Of a stretch of 64,000 nucleotides of DNA, positions 15,916-25,123 are shown in pieces. This DNA comes from Paenibacillus sp. JJ-100 (GTDB lineage Bacteria > Bacillota > Bacilli > Paenibacillales > Paenibacillaceae), in the NCBI RefSeq assembly GCF_948329825.1, contig NZ_CAOJCM010000002.1, positions 620,001 to 684,000 on the forward strand, written 5' to 3'. A program made the translations under genes and the position numbers. The notes under the pieces are model-generated. The model was not told where the DNA came from. It worked only from the letters and a program-made list of their open reading frames with translations, and ran no database searches. Every line of letters begins with the position of its first letter. Within the stretch, counting starts at the first letter, position 1.

Positions 15916-17183
15916 ACCATCCGTCCCTTCTGCTGTAAGCTCTGCGCCTTAAAGGTGGCTAACTGGTCTTCGATTGTTCCGCCGATATGCTCTAGACCCT
16001 CTCGTGTCCGGGCTGCGGGACGACCTTGAATGGAGCAAGAAGCTCCAATATCCATCTGCGCCCTCTCCAAACGCGAACCTGTAAAATCAACCCTGGACAC
16101 ATCCGTTCCACGGAAATCCGCATCAGTCAAGTTGCATACTCCAAACACCGTGTCTTCCAGCAATGCTCCCGTGAAATCCGCTCCTTGAAGATCTGCCAGT
16201 ACAAAGTCAGCCTCTCTCAGATCCGATCCAGCGAAGGAAACAGGGTTGAATCCGGGCGCGTCCCATACCTCAGGATCAGGCAGCCCCTGCCTCGCCTCGA
16301 TCCCGTGAAATATCGCACCTACCATTCTGCATTTTCGAAAACGGGCACCATACAGTTGGCTGCGATTCCACCGAGTATCGGTTAAGTCACACTGCTCCCA
16401 AACGGTGTTCACCAGGTTGTTATCTTCGAATTGACTCCCGCCAAACGCTGCATCGCGAAAAGCCGAGTAACGAAAATCGATCCCGCTATAATCTCCTCCA
16501 GCCAGATCCAGATGTTCGAAAGCCGTATACCCGTAAGCTCCCTCAACTCTTTCAGCAAGCCATTTTCGTGTCTCTGTTTCATCCATTGGATCATCATTCG
16601 TCTTATACACGGATTCACTTACATCCAGATATTCACCTACCCGCACTTCAAAGACCTCGCACCTCTCCAGATGAGTAAACGATACACATTGCACAGCCTC
16701 CGGCATCGCCAGATGAATCAGATTCGTCACATAGGCGTGTCCGTGTTCAGCTTCCTTCAGGAGTAAATGTTCCAGTTCTGGTTGTGCAATGGAGCCTGCA
16801 TAGAGTGAACCGGGCCGTTGCAATTCCTCTTCCCAACAAGCCAGCATCACATCCAGATAACCAAATGCCCAGGAAGCATCATATTCTCCTTCAATGGAAT
16901 TGGGATCGAATAACCACGTTTCGTCAGCCGCTTCGGTCAAATATAGGGCCTGGCCATCCATTAGTCGCGTTCGAAGCATGGAGTATGTAATATGTCCCAC
17001 CGCTCCATGTTCACCGATCTTCTGCGCGTCCAGAACACATTCACACTGCTTGGCAAAATGATGAAGGAACTCCTTTTTCAAACGTTCGCGATTCTGCTGG
17101 TATATGTGCTCGAACCTCAGCATCACCTGGTTACGCAGTGGAATTACGATCTCTTGCTTGAATTGCTCAAGCGCAGTAGTCAC
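15912..17183 (-). CDS. Pentapeptide-repeat adaptor with helical N-domain (module 2)
   Basis: A 423-residue protein. Residues 1-210 form a mostly helical domain (FEHIYQQNRERLKKEFLHHF, then ITYSMLRTRLMDG and VRVGEYLDVSESVY), conserved with the 25639-26745 paralogue. From about 225 to 395 run pentapeptide repeats (LAGGDYSGIDFRYSAF, ADFVLADLQGADFTGALLED) that predict a quadrilateral beta helix. The association with VgrG and PAAR in both modules suggests an adaptor or effector-loading role rather than immunity; pentapeptide proteins occur with VgrG in some Gram-negative T6SS clusters. The ATG has an AGGAGG-type site upstream and the stop overlaps the next gene. Confidence 0.75.
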   Translation of the reverse strand: MTTALEQFKQEIVIPLRNQVMLRFEHIYQQNRERLKKEFLHHFAKQCECVLDAQKIGEHGAVGHITYSMLRTRLMDGQALYLTEAADETWLFDPNSIEGEYDASWAFGYLDVMLACWEEELQRPGSLYAGSIAQPELEHLLLKEAEHGHAYVTNLIHLAMPEAVQCVSFTHLERCEVFEVRVGEYLDVSESVYKTNDDPMDETETRKWLAERVEGAYGYTAFEHLDLAGGDYSGIDFRYSAFRDAAFGGSQFEDNNLVNTVWEQCDLTDTRWNRSQLYGARFRKCRMVGAIFHGIEARQGLPDPEVWDAPGFNPVSFAGSDLREADFVLADLQGADFTGALLEDTVFGVCNLTDADFRGTDVSRVDFTGSRLERAQMDIGASCSIQGRPAARTREGLEHIGGTIEDQLATFKAQSLQQKGRMV

Positions 17184-17275
17184 GAGCAGTCCTCCTTCCG
17201 TTCATTTTAAAGCTCTCTAATCCGTTGTTATAAGAACAATTCTGAAGTGTATTTATAGCATGGCTTTATTCATTT

Positions 17276-18700
17276 TTAATTGGTTTTCAGTTCTGTGCCC
17301 ACCAGCGAGGTTGTTCCGTCCATTTTGATGTTGCTCTCTTTGCAGGTCAGGCTGATTTCTTCTTTCGCAGAGAACACGATGCTTTTCTCGGCATTCATCA
17401 TAATATCTTCCTTGGCGGAAATCGTGATCTGTTGACTGCTAATTATTTCGATCCCGCCACCTTCACTGAGACGAATAAAAATCTCCCCATCCTTGCCAGT
17501 AACAATCACCTCTTCGGGTGTCATCTTCAATTCCTTACCAGCGGCGGTGCGAAAATATTTATGATCCGGGTTACTCAGCTTGTTGCTCTCGCCCTCGTCC
17601 GAGTTCTGGCGTACCGAGCTCGTGGCCACCCCTTCTTCTTCCTTGTTTCCGGGAAAATAGACCCGCACATGATCACCTTTCTCCGGCATCACGTACCAAC
17701 CGCTATTTCCTTCCGCCGTATACACGGACTGATAGGGAAAGGCATGTGCCTCAGCCTCGTTTTGGGATGGATCAATGTGCAGATGCACTTTCAATCTATC
17801 TTTCTCGATGCCAATGACGACCCCTTGTAGCGAAACTCCAATAATTTTATCGTTATGGAATGTATTTTGCCGGAGTCCGCGATGCGTACTAAGTGTGTAA
17901 CGGTGCTTGAGCAGACCATTTTTCATTTCGGTAAATACTTCATATACATATAGGAGCTTGCCCTTGAATTCGATGGCATTCCCCAGATCCAGCACCCGAT
18001 TCGTTTCCACTTCGTAATAGACGTAATCTTCTTCACCAACCTCCACCTTAGTGTTCTGGGAGGTGTAACGGAATTTATCCATCCGTTTACGAACCCTGTA
18101 ATTGAAATCCTCCAGCTTGCCCTTGGATGACGTATCAAACACACCAAAATAAAATTTGGGTGTATCAAATACCGAAGCAGGCATTAGTCCCGTCCGAAGA
18201 CGAGACGCAATCCGCTTCAGAAATTGCCAGTCCGTCTCCTCATATTGGAGAGTGAACTTTCCAATGGCCGCGCCATCTGTCGCAGCATCCATAATATCAA
18301 TGTTGGGATATCCAGCCGCAACTTGGTCTAACAACTGTGGATATGTCATACCATGATTCTGGAATGAACGGCTTTTCTTACGGATATCCAGTTCATGGGT
18401 ATGAGAGATGCCCTCCACTTCGAGCATGTAGACGCCACCGCTCACCATCACCCCAACATTGAGAATCAAACCGCTGAACAGGATAGATGTACCGCCTTCT
18501 TCATCGATCTGACTGATCTCCACTAACGTGTCCGAACCGCTTAATCGCACGTATGTATCCTTTTTTTCTTCATCCACAATCCCGGTGAACTTCACATATG
18601 CGTGCTCATTCATCTGTTTGGTAATAACCAGTTCATGCAGACTGACCAGTTCGAACGGGCTTACTCTCACATTTTTGTAAGACAAGGCTTCTATACTCAC
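17276..18700 (-). CDS. Short VgrG without effector (module 2)
   Basis: A 474-residue VgrG. It has the gp27-like hub (LQYEETDWQFLKRIASRLRT near residue 150-170), the OB-type segment FPYQSVYTAEGNSGWYVMPE followed by VRVYFPGN, and a C-terminal needle of short repeats (KEDIMMNAEKSIVFSAKEEI) ending IKMDGTTSLVGTELKTN. There is no toxin. It overlaps the upstream Eag-like gene by ATGA. Each module has one short and one long VgrG, so the spike could be a mixed trimer or two alternative spikes. It is less like the long VgrG of its own module than like the short VgrG of the other module. Confidence 0.88.
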   Translation of the reverse strand: MSIEALSYKNVRVSPFELVSLHELVITKQMNEHAYVKFTGIVDEEKKDTYVRLSGSDTLVEISQIDEEGGTSILFSGLILNVGVMVSGGVYMLEVEGISHTHELDIRKKSRSFQNHGMTYPQLLDQVAAGYPNIDIMDAATDGAAIGKFTLQYEETDWQFLKRIASRLRTGLMPASVFDTPKFYFGVFDTSSKGKLEDFNYRVRKRMDKFRYTSQNTKVEVGEEDYVYYEVETNRVLDLGNAIEFKGKLLYVYEVFTEMKNGLLKHRYTLSTHRGLRQNTFHNDKIIGVSLQGVVIGIEKDRLKVHLHIDPSQNEAEAHAFPYQSVYTAEGNSGWYVMPEKGDHVRVYFPGNKEEEGVATSSVRQNSDEGESNKLSNPDHKYFRTAAGKELKMTPEEVIVTGKDGEIFIRLSEGGGIEIISSQQITISAKEDIMMNAEKSIVFSAKEEISLTCKESNIKMDGTTSLVGTELKTN

Positions 18701-19329
18701 ATTACATCGCCCCTTTCCTCATTGATCTCAAAGCGGATGGAGTTCATCATGGCGGAAGCAACACGTTTCCAATCATCCAGTTCCATATCCGTGCAGTTAA
18801 AGGTACAGATCAGTGCCCGTTCCTCCAACGAAGTGAACAGCATGAGATGATACAGATTCGCATTCACGACAGGAGTCAAAAATTCACAAGTGGCCGCTTC
18901 ACGTTCTCCCACGATGCGATCCCCATCTCCATACCATTTGGTAAGTTTTTGCGTCCGCCGCAAAATCTGAATCATACTCTGTTTAAACAGAGGTAAATCT
19001 TCGCTGGGTAAAGGATTGACTGTATGATTTACCGCGATATTAATCGTACCTTCTGCATTCGTAAAGATCGTGCCAGGTCTGTGCTGTGAGGGATATTTTA
19101 GATTCATCATATGCTCAGACATGGGCTTGAAGGTGCGTGGCAGCATCATCCACAACTTCCCTTCAATCAGCTCGGTTTCTTGAAATGAGTAAGGTTCGCC
19201 ACCAATTTGTATAAAAGCAGCCGTTAAGTCGGGATCGGGTTCTTCCGGAATATGTCCATATCCATCTTCAGGGGTATCTGTTGTCATACCGTTCATCATT
19301 GCAACAATTTTCTCATCCCAATGCTTCAT
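18697..19329 (-). CDS. Eag-like (DcrB/DUF1795) chaperone (module 2)
   Basis: A 210-residue DcrB/DUF1795-like protein: LIEGKLWMMLPRTFKPMSE, KYPSQHRPGTIFTNAEGTINI, then a late YHLMLFTSLEERALICTFNC and a closing helix. This order of segments is that of the EagR/EagT chaperones that shield the transmembrane helices of T6SS effectors before loading. The long VgrGs of both modules carry hydrophobic helical segments that could be its clients. The ATG at 19329 has GGGAGG nine bases upstream and aligns with the start of the paralogue at 28852; a longer frame reaches 19368. Stop and next start overlap. Confidence 0.75.
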   Translation of the reverse strand: MKHWDEKIVAMMNGMTTDTPEDGYGHIPEEPDPDLTAAFIQIGGEPYSFQETELIEGKLWMMLPRTFKPMSEHMMNLKYPSQHRPGTIFTNAEGTINIAVNHTVNPLPSEDLPLFKQSMIQILRRTQKLTKWYGDGDRIVGEREAATCEFLTPVVNANLYHLMLFTSLEERALICTFNCTDMELDDWKRVASAMMNSIRFEINEERGDVM

Positions 19330-19357
19330 CGTTTCCATCCTCCCATTCTTTGAAAAT

Positions 19358-19640
19358 TCAATCCACAATCATTCGATGAGGTCCGCCCGCAGGCATACCT
19401 GAGCGTCCCATTCCCCGACCTGCATTCGCCAGTATACGATCCAAGTATCGATGAATCTGTGCATGATCGTACTCTCTGTACTCCAGCCCCAATCGACTGG
19501 CAATGTGATGCAAAATGACACTACGTGCAACCGTTCCTTCGTTCAGACACATCATGGCAAAGACCAGGTCCTGGGGATCAGATGTCCCCGTTCGAAGCAA
19601 CCTCTCGGCATAATCCTTCATGACAACCGGGGATAAGGTG
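19358..19640 (-). pseudogene. Truncated copy of the 259-aa baseplate-like gene
   Basis: Positions 19358-19640 repeat, almost base for base, the end of the 28884-29663 gene (from MKDYAERLLRTGTSDPQDLV to HRMIVD). The match stops abruptly at GGTGCT near 19640, where an IS30 fragment begins. The N-terminal two thirds of the protein are missing. An internal ATG exists, but no ribosome site precedes it. The near identity at the DNA level shows that the module duplication, or a later conversion, is recent compared with divergence of the other module genes. Confidence 0.85.
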
Positions 19641-20166
19641 CTTTGAAGGCAAATCCCGGCTAGATACCATTGTTCTCATGCACGACCATATCGCGTCGTC
19701 GATGGAGATTGCTCAGTGTAGCGATTTCACAGTACCCCATAGGGACCTTCCTCACCGCTACGGCTGACCGAGGCAAGGAGTTTGCATGCTATGCAAACAT
19801 AGAATCGCTCCATAACCTGCAGGTTTATTTTGCTGATCCGTGTTCGTCTTGGCGATGCGGTTCCAACGAGAATACGAACGAGTTGCTTGGAGAGTTCTTC
19901 CCTAATGGTACCGATCTCGCTCAAGTGGCGGATGAAGCTCTCGCTCATTCACTCGATCTAATGATAAAGACCATGAATTGGCTTGGGTTGGAGAACCGCG
20001 CACGAATCTTTCATATAGAACTGTCGCACTTGGTTTGGCTTTTCGTCATTTCCAATAGGTGTCGCACTTCATATTACAATCCGTCGATCTTCTATTGAAG
20101 TTATAATTGAGTTACACAAATATTTAACAGCCAAGAAATTGAGCAATTTTTATAACAAGGAGATGT
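19641..20166. other. Junction between the two delivery modules
   Basis: About 520 bases without an intact gene. Most of it is the IS30 remnant on the plus strand (next entry); the last 100 bases before the immunity gene at 20167 are A/T-rich with nothing recognisable. Confidence 0.6.
19645..20060 (+). mobile_element. Degenerate IS30-family transposase fragment
   Basis: A plus-strand frame reads GTFLTATADRGKEFACY, then LQVYFADPCSSWRCGSNENT, ELLGEFFPNGTD and finally IFHIELSHL. This is the C-terminal DDE catalytic part of IS30 transposases (usual forms: TLTxDRGxEF, YFADPYSSWQRGxNEN, FPKGTDF). The catalytic Glu in SNENTN is present. The N-terminal half is missing, an upstream piece (IASSMEIA) is in another frame, and conserved positions have changed, so it is inactive. 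It sits exactly where the 259-aa family gene is truncated. Confidence 0.82.
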
Positions 20167-21192
20167 CTAGCTATCAAGAGCATTCAAACTACTATTACTT
20201 ATATCACTTTCTGGTCTTGTCATTGCATATACATACCAGTCAGAAAGCGGAACAATTTTTGATCCAATAACAATTTTGTTATCCACAAGGTCAATTTTCC
20301 CGCCTCTTTCAAACAATTTTATTACTGGCTCATATAAATTATAATATTTTCGAGCTCTTTGTACGCCCTGATCAACTAATGCAGATAACTCCAAGTATTG
20401 TATACAAATAGACTTGATTATTTCATTTTGAATTGATAGAATTGTTGGACATATCTTTTCTATTCTTAAAGCGGGTGAATATCCCAAAGCTTCTGCAACA
20501 TTAACAAACGGACTCTCGAGACTCAAATCCAAATATGAAAATCGTTCAAAATATGCTGCTCTTTTTAAAAATTCATTTGCTAGGATTAGATGGGACTTCT
20601 TTTCTGATTCTTCAATCATGAAGTCAATGGAAGAAATTCTATTTTGAGCATGTTCCAAGTAGTTTTCAATAACAATATTATCCTCACTATCCCACATTAT
20701 TTCCATGTCTTGTTCTAAATCCATTTGATCTAAATAATGATCACTTATATCAAGTGGTTCTTTTCTAGTTCGATCTACAATCTTGAAGGATTCACCAGCG
20801 ACATTTACAAATCCTCCCCTTTTATAGAATGAACCTCCTCTTTCATAAAGCTTAATTACTGGCTCAAATAAATCCTTATTTTCGATAGCTATTCGATTTC
20901 CTTCATCAATTAATGCATTTAGCTCTAAATAACTATTAACAATTACTCTATGGTAGCTGTTGTTAATTTTATCCAACACTTGTAATTCTCCAATATTTTC
21001 TGGCGACTTAGTTATCGAATTTGATATCACAATGAATGGATATATACAAGAACCTGGAAAATCATTAAGAAATATTGATGCTCTTCTTAGATATTCACTA
21101 CATAGATGAGCATGTGATCTACTTTCCCTTTTCCCAATACAGTTCCAATCAATAGCAGAGATACGTTCAATTGCCTGATTTAATCTTTTCAT
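20167..21192 (-). CDS. Immunity protein with internal duplication (module 1)
   Basis: A 341-residue cytoplasmic protein built from two related halves. Each half has an ISxIDxxxxESxxxSHLxxxxxLKRA-type helix, then LELxALxDxGxxxA, then a VIKLxERGG motif (EPVIKLYERGG in the first, EPVIKLFERGG in the second). The start overlaps the stop of the 1160-residue VgrG effector in an ATGA, the tightest toxin-antidote coupling in the window. The family is not recognised. Function as antidote is inferred from coupling and from the same position being held by SUKH in module 2. Confidence 0.7.
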   Translation of the reverse strand: MKRLNQAIERISAIDWNCIGKRESRSHAHLCSEYLRRASIFLNDFPGSCIYPFIVISNSITKSPENIGELQVLDKINNSYHRVIVNSYLELNALIDEGNRIAIENKDLFEPVIKLYERGGSFYKRGGFVNVAGESFKIVDRTRKEPLDISDHYLDQMDLEQDMEIMWDSEDNIVIENYLEHAQNRISSIDFMIEESEKKSHLILANEFLKRAAYFERFSYLDLSLESPFVNVAEALGYSPALRIEKICPTILSIQNEIIKSICIQYLELSALVDQGVQRARKYYNLYEPVIKLFERGGKIDLVDNKIVIGSKIVPLSDWYVYAMTRPESDISNSSLNALDS

Positions 21193-24100
21193 TTACTTTC
21201 TCTCTCCATTTTCTCTAATTCTTTTTTGCTTTTTTCAATATAGTCGTATGCCCCAGGAAGCTCAAATTTAGGTTGTGGAGAAGCTAAATCATGTGCACCT
21301 GGAGGTTTTGAATTAAAACTTTCTCTATCAGGCGAATACGAATCGGGGTCTTTATATGGATGACCACGTTTCATTAATTCACGTTCTGTCAATTCATGTC
21401 TAGCAATCTCCTGAAACCATTGTTTTTGTTTAGGATTTAATTCACCTTTTTGTGCCACTTTCCATATATAACCTATTTCCAAATCTGGAGTAAAATTCCC
21501 AACTCTATAATTGTAGTTATCTAAAGGAATATTATGTGTATCAAAAAACATGTGCTGTTTCATAACCCTAATTTCATCTACTGACAGGCCTGTATTTTTT
21601 GAAACCTGTTCAATATCAGTCATACCAGCACTTCTAATCTCATCATAGTCCCTTAATCCAACTTTATATTCAAGTTTTTCATCCTTATCCACAAACTTTG
21701 GCTTATAATCGTCTACACGATTGTATTTACTCCAGTCAACATTAACTATAGGTTTGCGCGTCACCTCAGGACCATCTTGATTATCCTCAGGTTTAGCATC
21801 ATCCTGATTTTCCTTCGGCTTGGGCGGCTTAGTGTCATCTTTTGGCTTAGACACATCTTTATCCTTCATTGAAGAAGACTTCCAGGTATTCACGTCATTC
21901 GGTGTTTTATTGTTAACCGGATTCGATTTCGAACTTCCTGAGTTCGGGGTTGCATCTTTCGGCTTCGTACTTGAACCGTCCGTGTACTTATTCGAAGAGC
22001 TTGGTTTTGAACCTGCTGATTTGTCAGGCACAGCAGTTGAACCAGGTTTCACCGTCGGCTTTGAAGTTTCGGCTGCAGTCTTGGGAGGTTTCCCCGCATT
22101 GGAACTAACTCCATCTTCACCACTAGATTTACTTAAGGAGCCTGAACCTGTTTTTTTTGAATCATGATTTGACCAGAAGCTCCCCGGAACAATACCGACC
22201 CGCTGACTCTCTTCCCATTTTTTCTTGATAAATGACTTCGCTGTGGATAGCCCTACACTCGACTTCTTACTCGCAGATTCCGCACTCTGAATGTTTTTCA
22301 TTATCTTGCTGGTTACTGAGCTCATTCCTGGGCTCTTAGACATACTCTTGGCGCTGTACATGCTGCTTGCGACCATGCTGAAAAGTGATAAGAATTGATC
22401 CGTTTTGAGCATATTGATCATCAACTGAGCATAGGAATCTGGAACAGGCTCTCCTGTGAAGGGGTGAATACCCAGCTCAAACGCCTTGATCTGCAATTGG
22501 TATAGATCCTGCACAGGTTCCACTGGGGGACGATGCTTACTAGCGGATTCTTTAGTCCACATCCCGTGATCCTTTGCATATTCATGCAAGTTCACATTCC
22601 CATCTTCGTCCACAGGAACTTTGTAGCGCCAAGTGTCTAACTCTTTCCACGTGTAATTTTTTTTCTTTTCCAATCTATCTTGTTCCTGTTGATACACCCA
22701 TTTCTTCTTAATCGGTTCAGGAATCTGATGGATGAATGTACTAATCTCCTGATGTTGCTTATGCAGTTTCTTAATAAAGTCTGGAAACGACGTTGCCGTA
22801 GATAATTCGCGAGCTGCTGTCAGTACTTTGCCGAGTAAGTTGCGCTTGGCATCCTGCTCGTCCTGAACGAATTGGGTGAACCCAGCTTTCAGTTGATCCC
22901 ATAAGCTAAGAGCCGAAGGCTTGAATGATCCCACTTTCGGAACACTCGAGATCACACCTGCTGCTACGGAAGCAATACCTACGCCTTGAGCTATCGCAGC
23001 AGAGGCTCCGCCCAGGGCACCCACGATGGGAATCATAGCGGTAATGGCTAACGCTGCGCCAAATAAGGACGCTTCCTTCATACTCGTGGTTGATGCCTGC
23101 ACAGCGGCTTCCGTCTTGGCTGCCAGCGCCGCAGCCTGAGCCGCTTCGTATTGCTCTAGTGGAATCAGTGGCGGCTCTGGCTCCGGGGGTAAATCAGCGA
23201 CGTACACTGGCGCCTTATTGCTGCCCTCCTGCTGAATCTGGGCTGCACGTACATCAGCCTGGCCATCCAATATGAAGCTGCTCCCTCCACCCATCAGCCA
23301 GATGGCTTCTGGCGAAGAACCCTGAATCTTTCCAGCCTCCAGCGCAATGTTGCCTCCCTGAATCGAAAGGTTACCAGGACTGGACAATACCACGCCCTGA
23401 TCGTTAAGAGTGATCGTCAGACCTGATCCGGCTTGCAGCGTCACATCCTCAGGCGACATGCCGACCGAAGGCCCAGCAGGATGACCCATAACCTTATGCT
23501 CCGTACCACCTTCCGCAGAACGTTTGCCTTCCGGAATTGAATGTCGAATATACGCGCCGGATTCCAGACTCTCAGGGAAATACAGTTCTACAGTATCTCC
23601 GATCTCCGGCATCATGTACAGTCCGCTATGTCCTTCCGCTGCATAGGTTGGTGCTACTGGATATGGGCATAAGGAGCCTTGCACCAATGGACCCTCGTCC
23701 ATTGGCAATTTAATTTGTACGTGATCCTGTATCACCCGGACAACTTCTCCGTAAAGCGACAGACCGATCAGATCCGAAAGTTCACATCTCGGTACGCTTA
23801 TCTGCTCTTCCAACATCATGCGGTAAGAGGTCATCAGCAGACCTGATTCGAGGCGAGATACAGCTTCAACTACCGTTAGCTCTCTGCCATCAGGAAGTTC
23901 GACCTTGTCACCCAGCGCATAGGTTTCGGCACTGTCCATCGTGTACTGGAGAAGACCCTGATTGCCTTTGGGACTTCGGATCACATATTTCTCCTTAGCC
24001 TCCGGACCATGCCATCGCATTTCTCCGAGCTCATTCCGGACGCGATAGGATTGATCTTGCGGCCATTTCCATAACCTTCCTGTCGGTAGACCAAAAAAAA

Positions 24101-24671
24101 TCTTGGGTGAAGCAGCGGTTACTTCAGGCACTAAGAACGTGCCAAACCTGGATGCGAGCCTTCGCAGAAACATCCAGTCGGTTTCTCTATATTGTAAAAC
24201 AAGTCCGCTTAATTGGGTATTCCCCGTTACCTGATCAATGACGTCTGAATATCGGTATGGATTCATAATGTATCGGATGAGTTCTCCAAATGTCCAACCT
24301 CTATTTTGGAACGCCCGTTCTGCAATATGAATATCCATCTGATATGTATTAGATAACGCTTCGACCTCGAATCGATATATTCCTCCAGACAGGTGAACTT
24401 TAAGAGACGTCATAACACCATGAAACAAACGTCTTACAGACTTTCCTGCTTCATCAACTTGCCTGAGTACAATTGATTCCCCTTCAGCCTGAATTCGAAG
24501 GATACCCGGTCCATCTTCTTCAGGAATAACTCCACTAACGTACAACTTCGCGTGCTCGTTCACCTGGCGTGTAATGCGTACCTCTTCCAACCATTGAGCT
24601 TTATACGGCCAATACAGACGAAGCTGTTCGTATCCAATACGATCTTGTAAAACCTTTGTCAATTCGTCCAT
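21189..24671 (-). CDS. VgrG effector with unrecognised C-terminal toxin (module 1)
   Basis: A 1160-residue spike-effector. Residues 1-480 are VgrG: hub (LVLQYRETDWMFLRRLASRF near 160), OB region (YAAEGHSGLYMMPEIGDTVE) and needle repeats. Residues 500-620 include an Ala-rich helical stretch with a hydrophobic hairpin (LFGAALAITAMIPIVGALGG), a candidate client for the Eag-like chaperone. A Lys/Ser/Pro-rich disordered segment (about 800-960) leads to the toxin. Its marks are VSKNTGLSVDEIRVMKQHMF with FDTH near 1045, ARHELTERELMKRGH near 1090 and PPGAHDLASP near 1125. The HExxE-like helix could be catalytic (metal-dependent), but I cannot name the family. The start ATG lies two bases after the stop of the DUF4280 gene. 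Confidence 0.85.
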   Translation of the reverse strand: MDELTKVLQDRIGYEQLRLYWPYKAQWLEEVRITRQVNEHAKLYVSGVIPEEDGPGILRIQAEGESIVLRQVDEAGKSVRRLFHGVMTSLKVHLSGGIYRFEVEALSNTYQMDIHIAERAFQNRGWTFGELIRYIMNPYRYSDVIDQVTGNTQLSGLVLQYRETDWMFLRRLASRFGTFLVPEVTAASPKIFFGLPTGRLWKWPQDQSYRVRNELGEMRWHGPEAKEKYVIRSPKGNQGLLQYTMDSAETYALGDKVELPDGRELTVVEAVSRLESGLLMTSYRMMLEEQISVPRCELSDLIGLSLYGEVVRVIQDHVQIKLPMDEGPLVQGSLCPYPVAPTYAAEGHSGLYMMPEIGDTVELYFPESLESGAYIRHSIPEGKRSAEGGTEHKVMGHPAGPSVGMSPEDVTLQAGSGLTITLNDQGVVLSSPGNLSIQGGNIALEAGKIQGSSPEAIWLMGGGSSFILDGQADVRAAQIQQEGSNKAPVYVADLPPEPEPPLIPLEQYEAAQAAALAAKTEAAVQASTTSMKEASLFGAALAITAMIPIVGALGGASAAIAQGVGIASVAAGVISSVPKVGSFKPSALSLWDQLKAGFTQFVQDEQDAKRNLLGKVLTAARELSTATSFPDFIKKLHKQHQEISTFIHQIPEPIKKKWVYQQEQDRLEKKKNYTWKELDTWRYKVPVDEDGNVNLHEYAKDHGMWTKESASKHRPPVEPVQDLYQLQIKAFELGIHPFTGEPVPDSYAQLMINMLKTDQFLSLFSMVASSMYSAKSMSKSPGMSSVTSKIMKNIQSAESASKKSSVGLSTAKSFIKKKWEESQRVGIVPGSFWSNHDSKKTGSGSLSKSSGEDGVSSNAGKPPKTAAETSKPTVKPGSTAVPDKSAGSKPSSSNKYTDGSSTKPKDATPNSGSSKSNPVNNKTPNDVNTWKSSSMKDKDVSKPKDDTKPPKPKENQDDAKPEDNQDGPEVTRKPIVNVDWSKYNRVDDYKPKFVDKDEKLEYKVGLRDYDEIRSAGMTDIEQVSKNTGLSVDEIRVMKQHMFFDTHNIPLDNYNYRVGNFTPDLEIGYIWKVAQKGELNPKQKQWFQEIARHELTERELMKRGHPYKDPDSYSPDRESFNSKPPGAHDLASPQPKFELPGAYDYIEKSKKELEKMERESK

Positions 24672-24673
24672 GG

Positions 24674-25108
24674 TTAGAAATCCAATTGCTGCCCATCATC
24701 TTCAATAACGATATCTCCACCATAGAGACACTTATGTGTGCATTGGCTGAGCAGGGCTGCTTTCCCTTCTACCTCGGTATCTCCCTTGCCATGCAGCCAG
24801 GGCATGGTCAAAACGGGCATACACGGGGCTTTCTTTACTCCATAAATATCGACCATTGTACTACTTTCCACTGCGGGGTTCTGTGGGTTAGAACAGTTGC
24901 CGAAAGAACCGATATGTATACCGGGAATGTAATCTTCCACCGTCATCTGTGCCTTACCTTTAATATAAACCCCATGACTGAATGGAATTTTCAAACGTGT
25001 TCGTTGCGTACCACAGTTACACCTCAGAATTGCGCCAGCAACGACATAGCTTTTAGGTGCATCTCCAGCAATTTGAATTTGCGTGTCCAAATCTTGTTTT
25101 TGCGCCAT
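24674..25108 (-). CDS. PAAR-like DUF4280 spike tip (module 1)
   Basis: A 144-residue DUF4280 protein, paralogue of 14832-15308. Shared marks are YVVAGAILRCNCGTQRTRLK, FSHGVYIKGKAQMTVED, IGSFGNCSNPQNP, KKAPCMP, and CTHKCLYGGDIVIEDDGQ. PAAR-like tips sharpen the VgrG spike and often help choose the effector. The stop is followed after two bases by the VgrG effector start, so the two are translationally coupled. It lacks the Gly-rich tail of the module 2 copy. Confidence 0.88.
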   Translation of the reverse strand: MAQKQDLDTQIQIAGDAPKSYVVAGAILRCNCGTQRTRLKIPFSHGVYIKGKAQMTVEDYIPGIHIGSFGNCSNPQNPAVESSTMVDIYGVKKAPCMPVLTMPWLHGKGDTEVEGKAALLSQCTHKCLYGGDIVIEDDGQQLDF

Positions 25109-25123
25109 CCGATTCTCTCCCTT

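Noticed and set aside
19358..19621. An 87-residue gene starting inside the module 2 head
   Set aside because: It is a truncated copy of the 28884-29663 gene cut by the IS30 junction, with no ribosome site.
19727..20098. Intact IS30 transposase
   Set aside because: Only the C-terminal part is present, the upstream part is in another frame, and conserved positions are altered.
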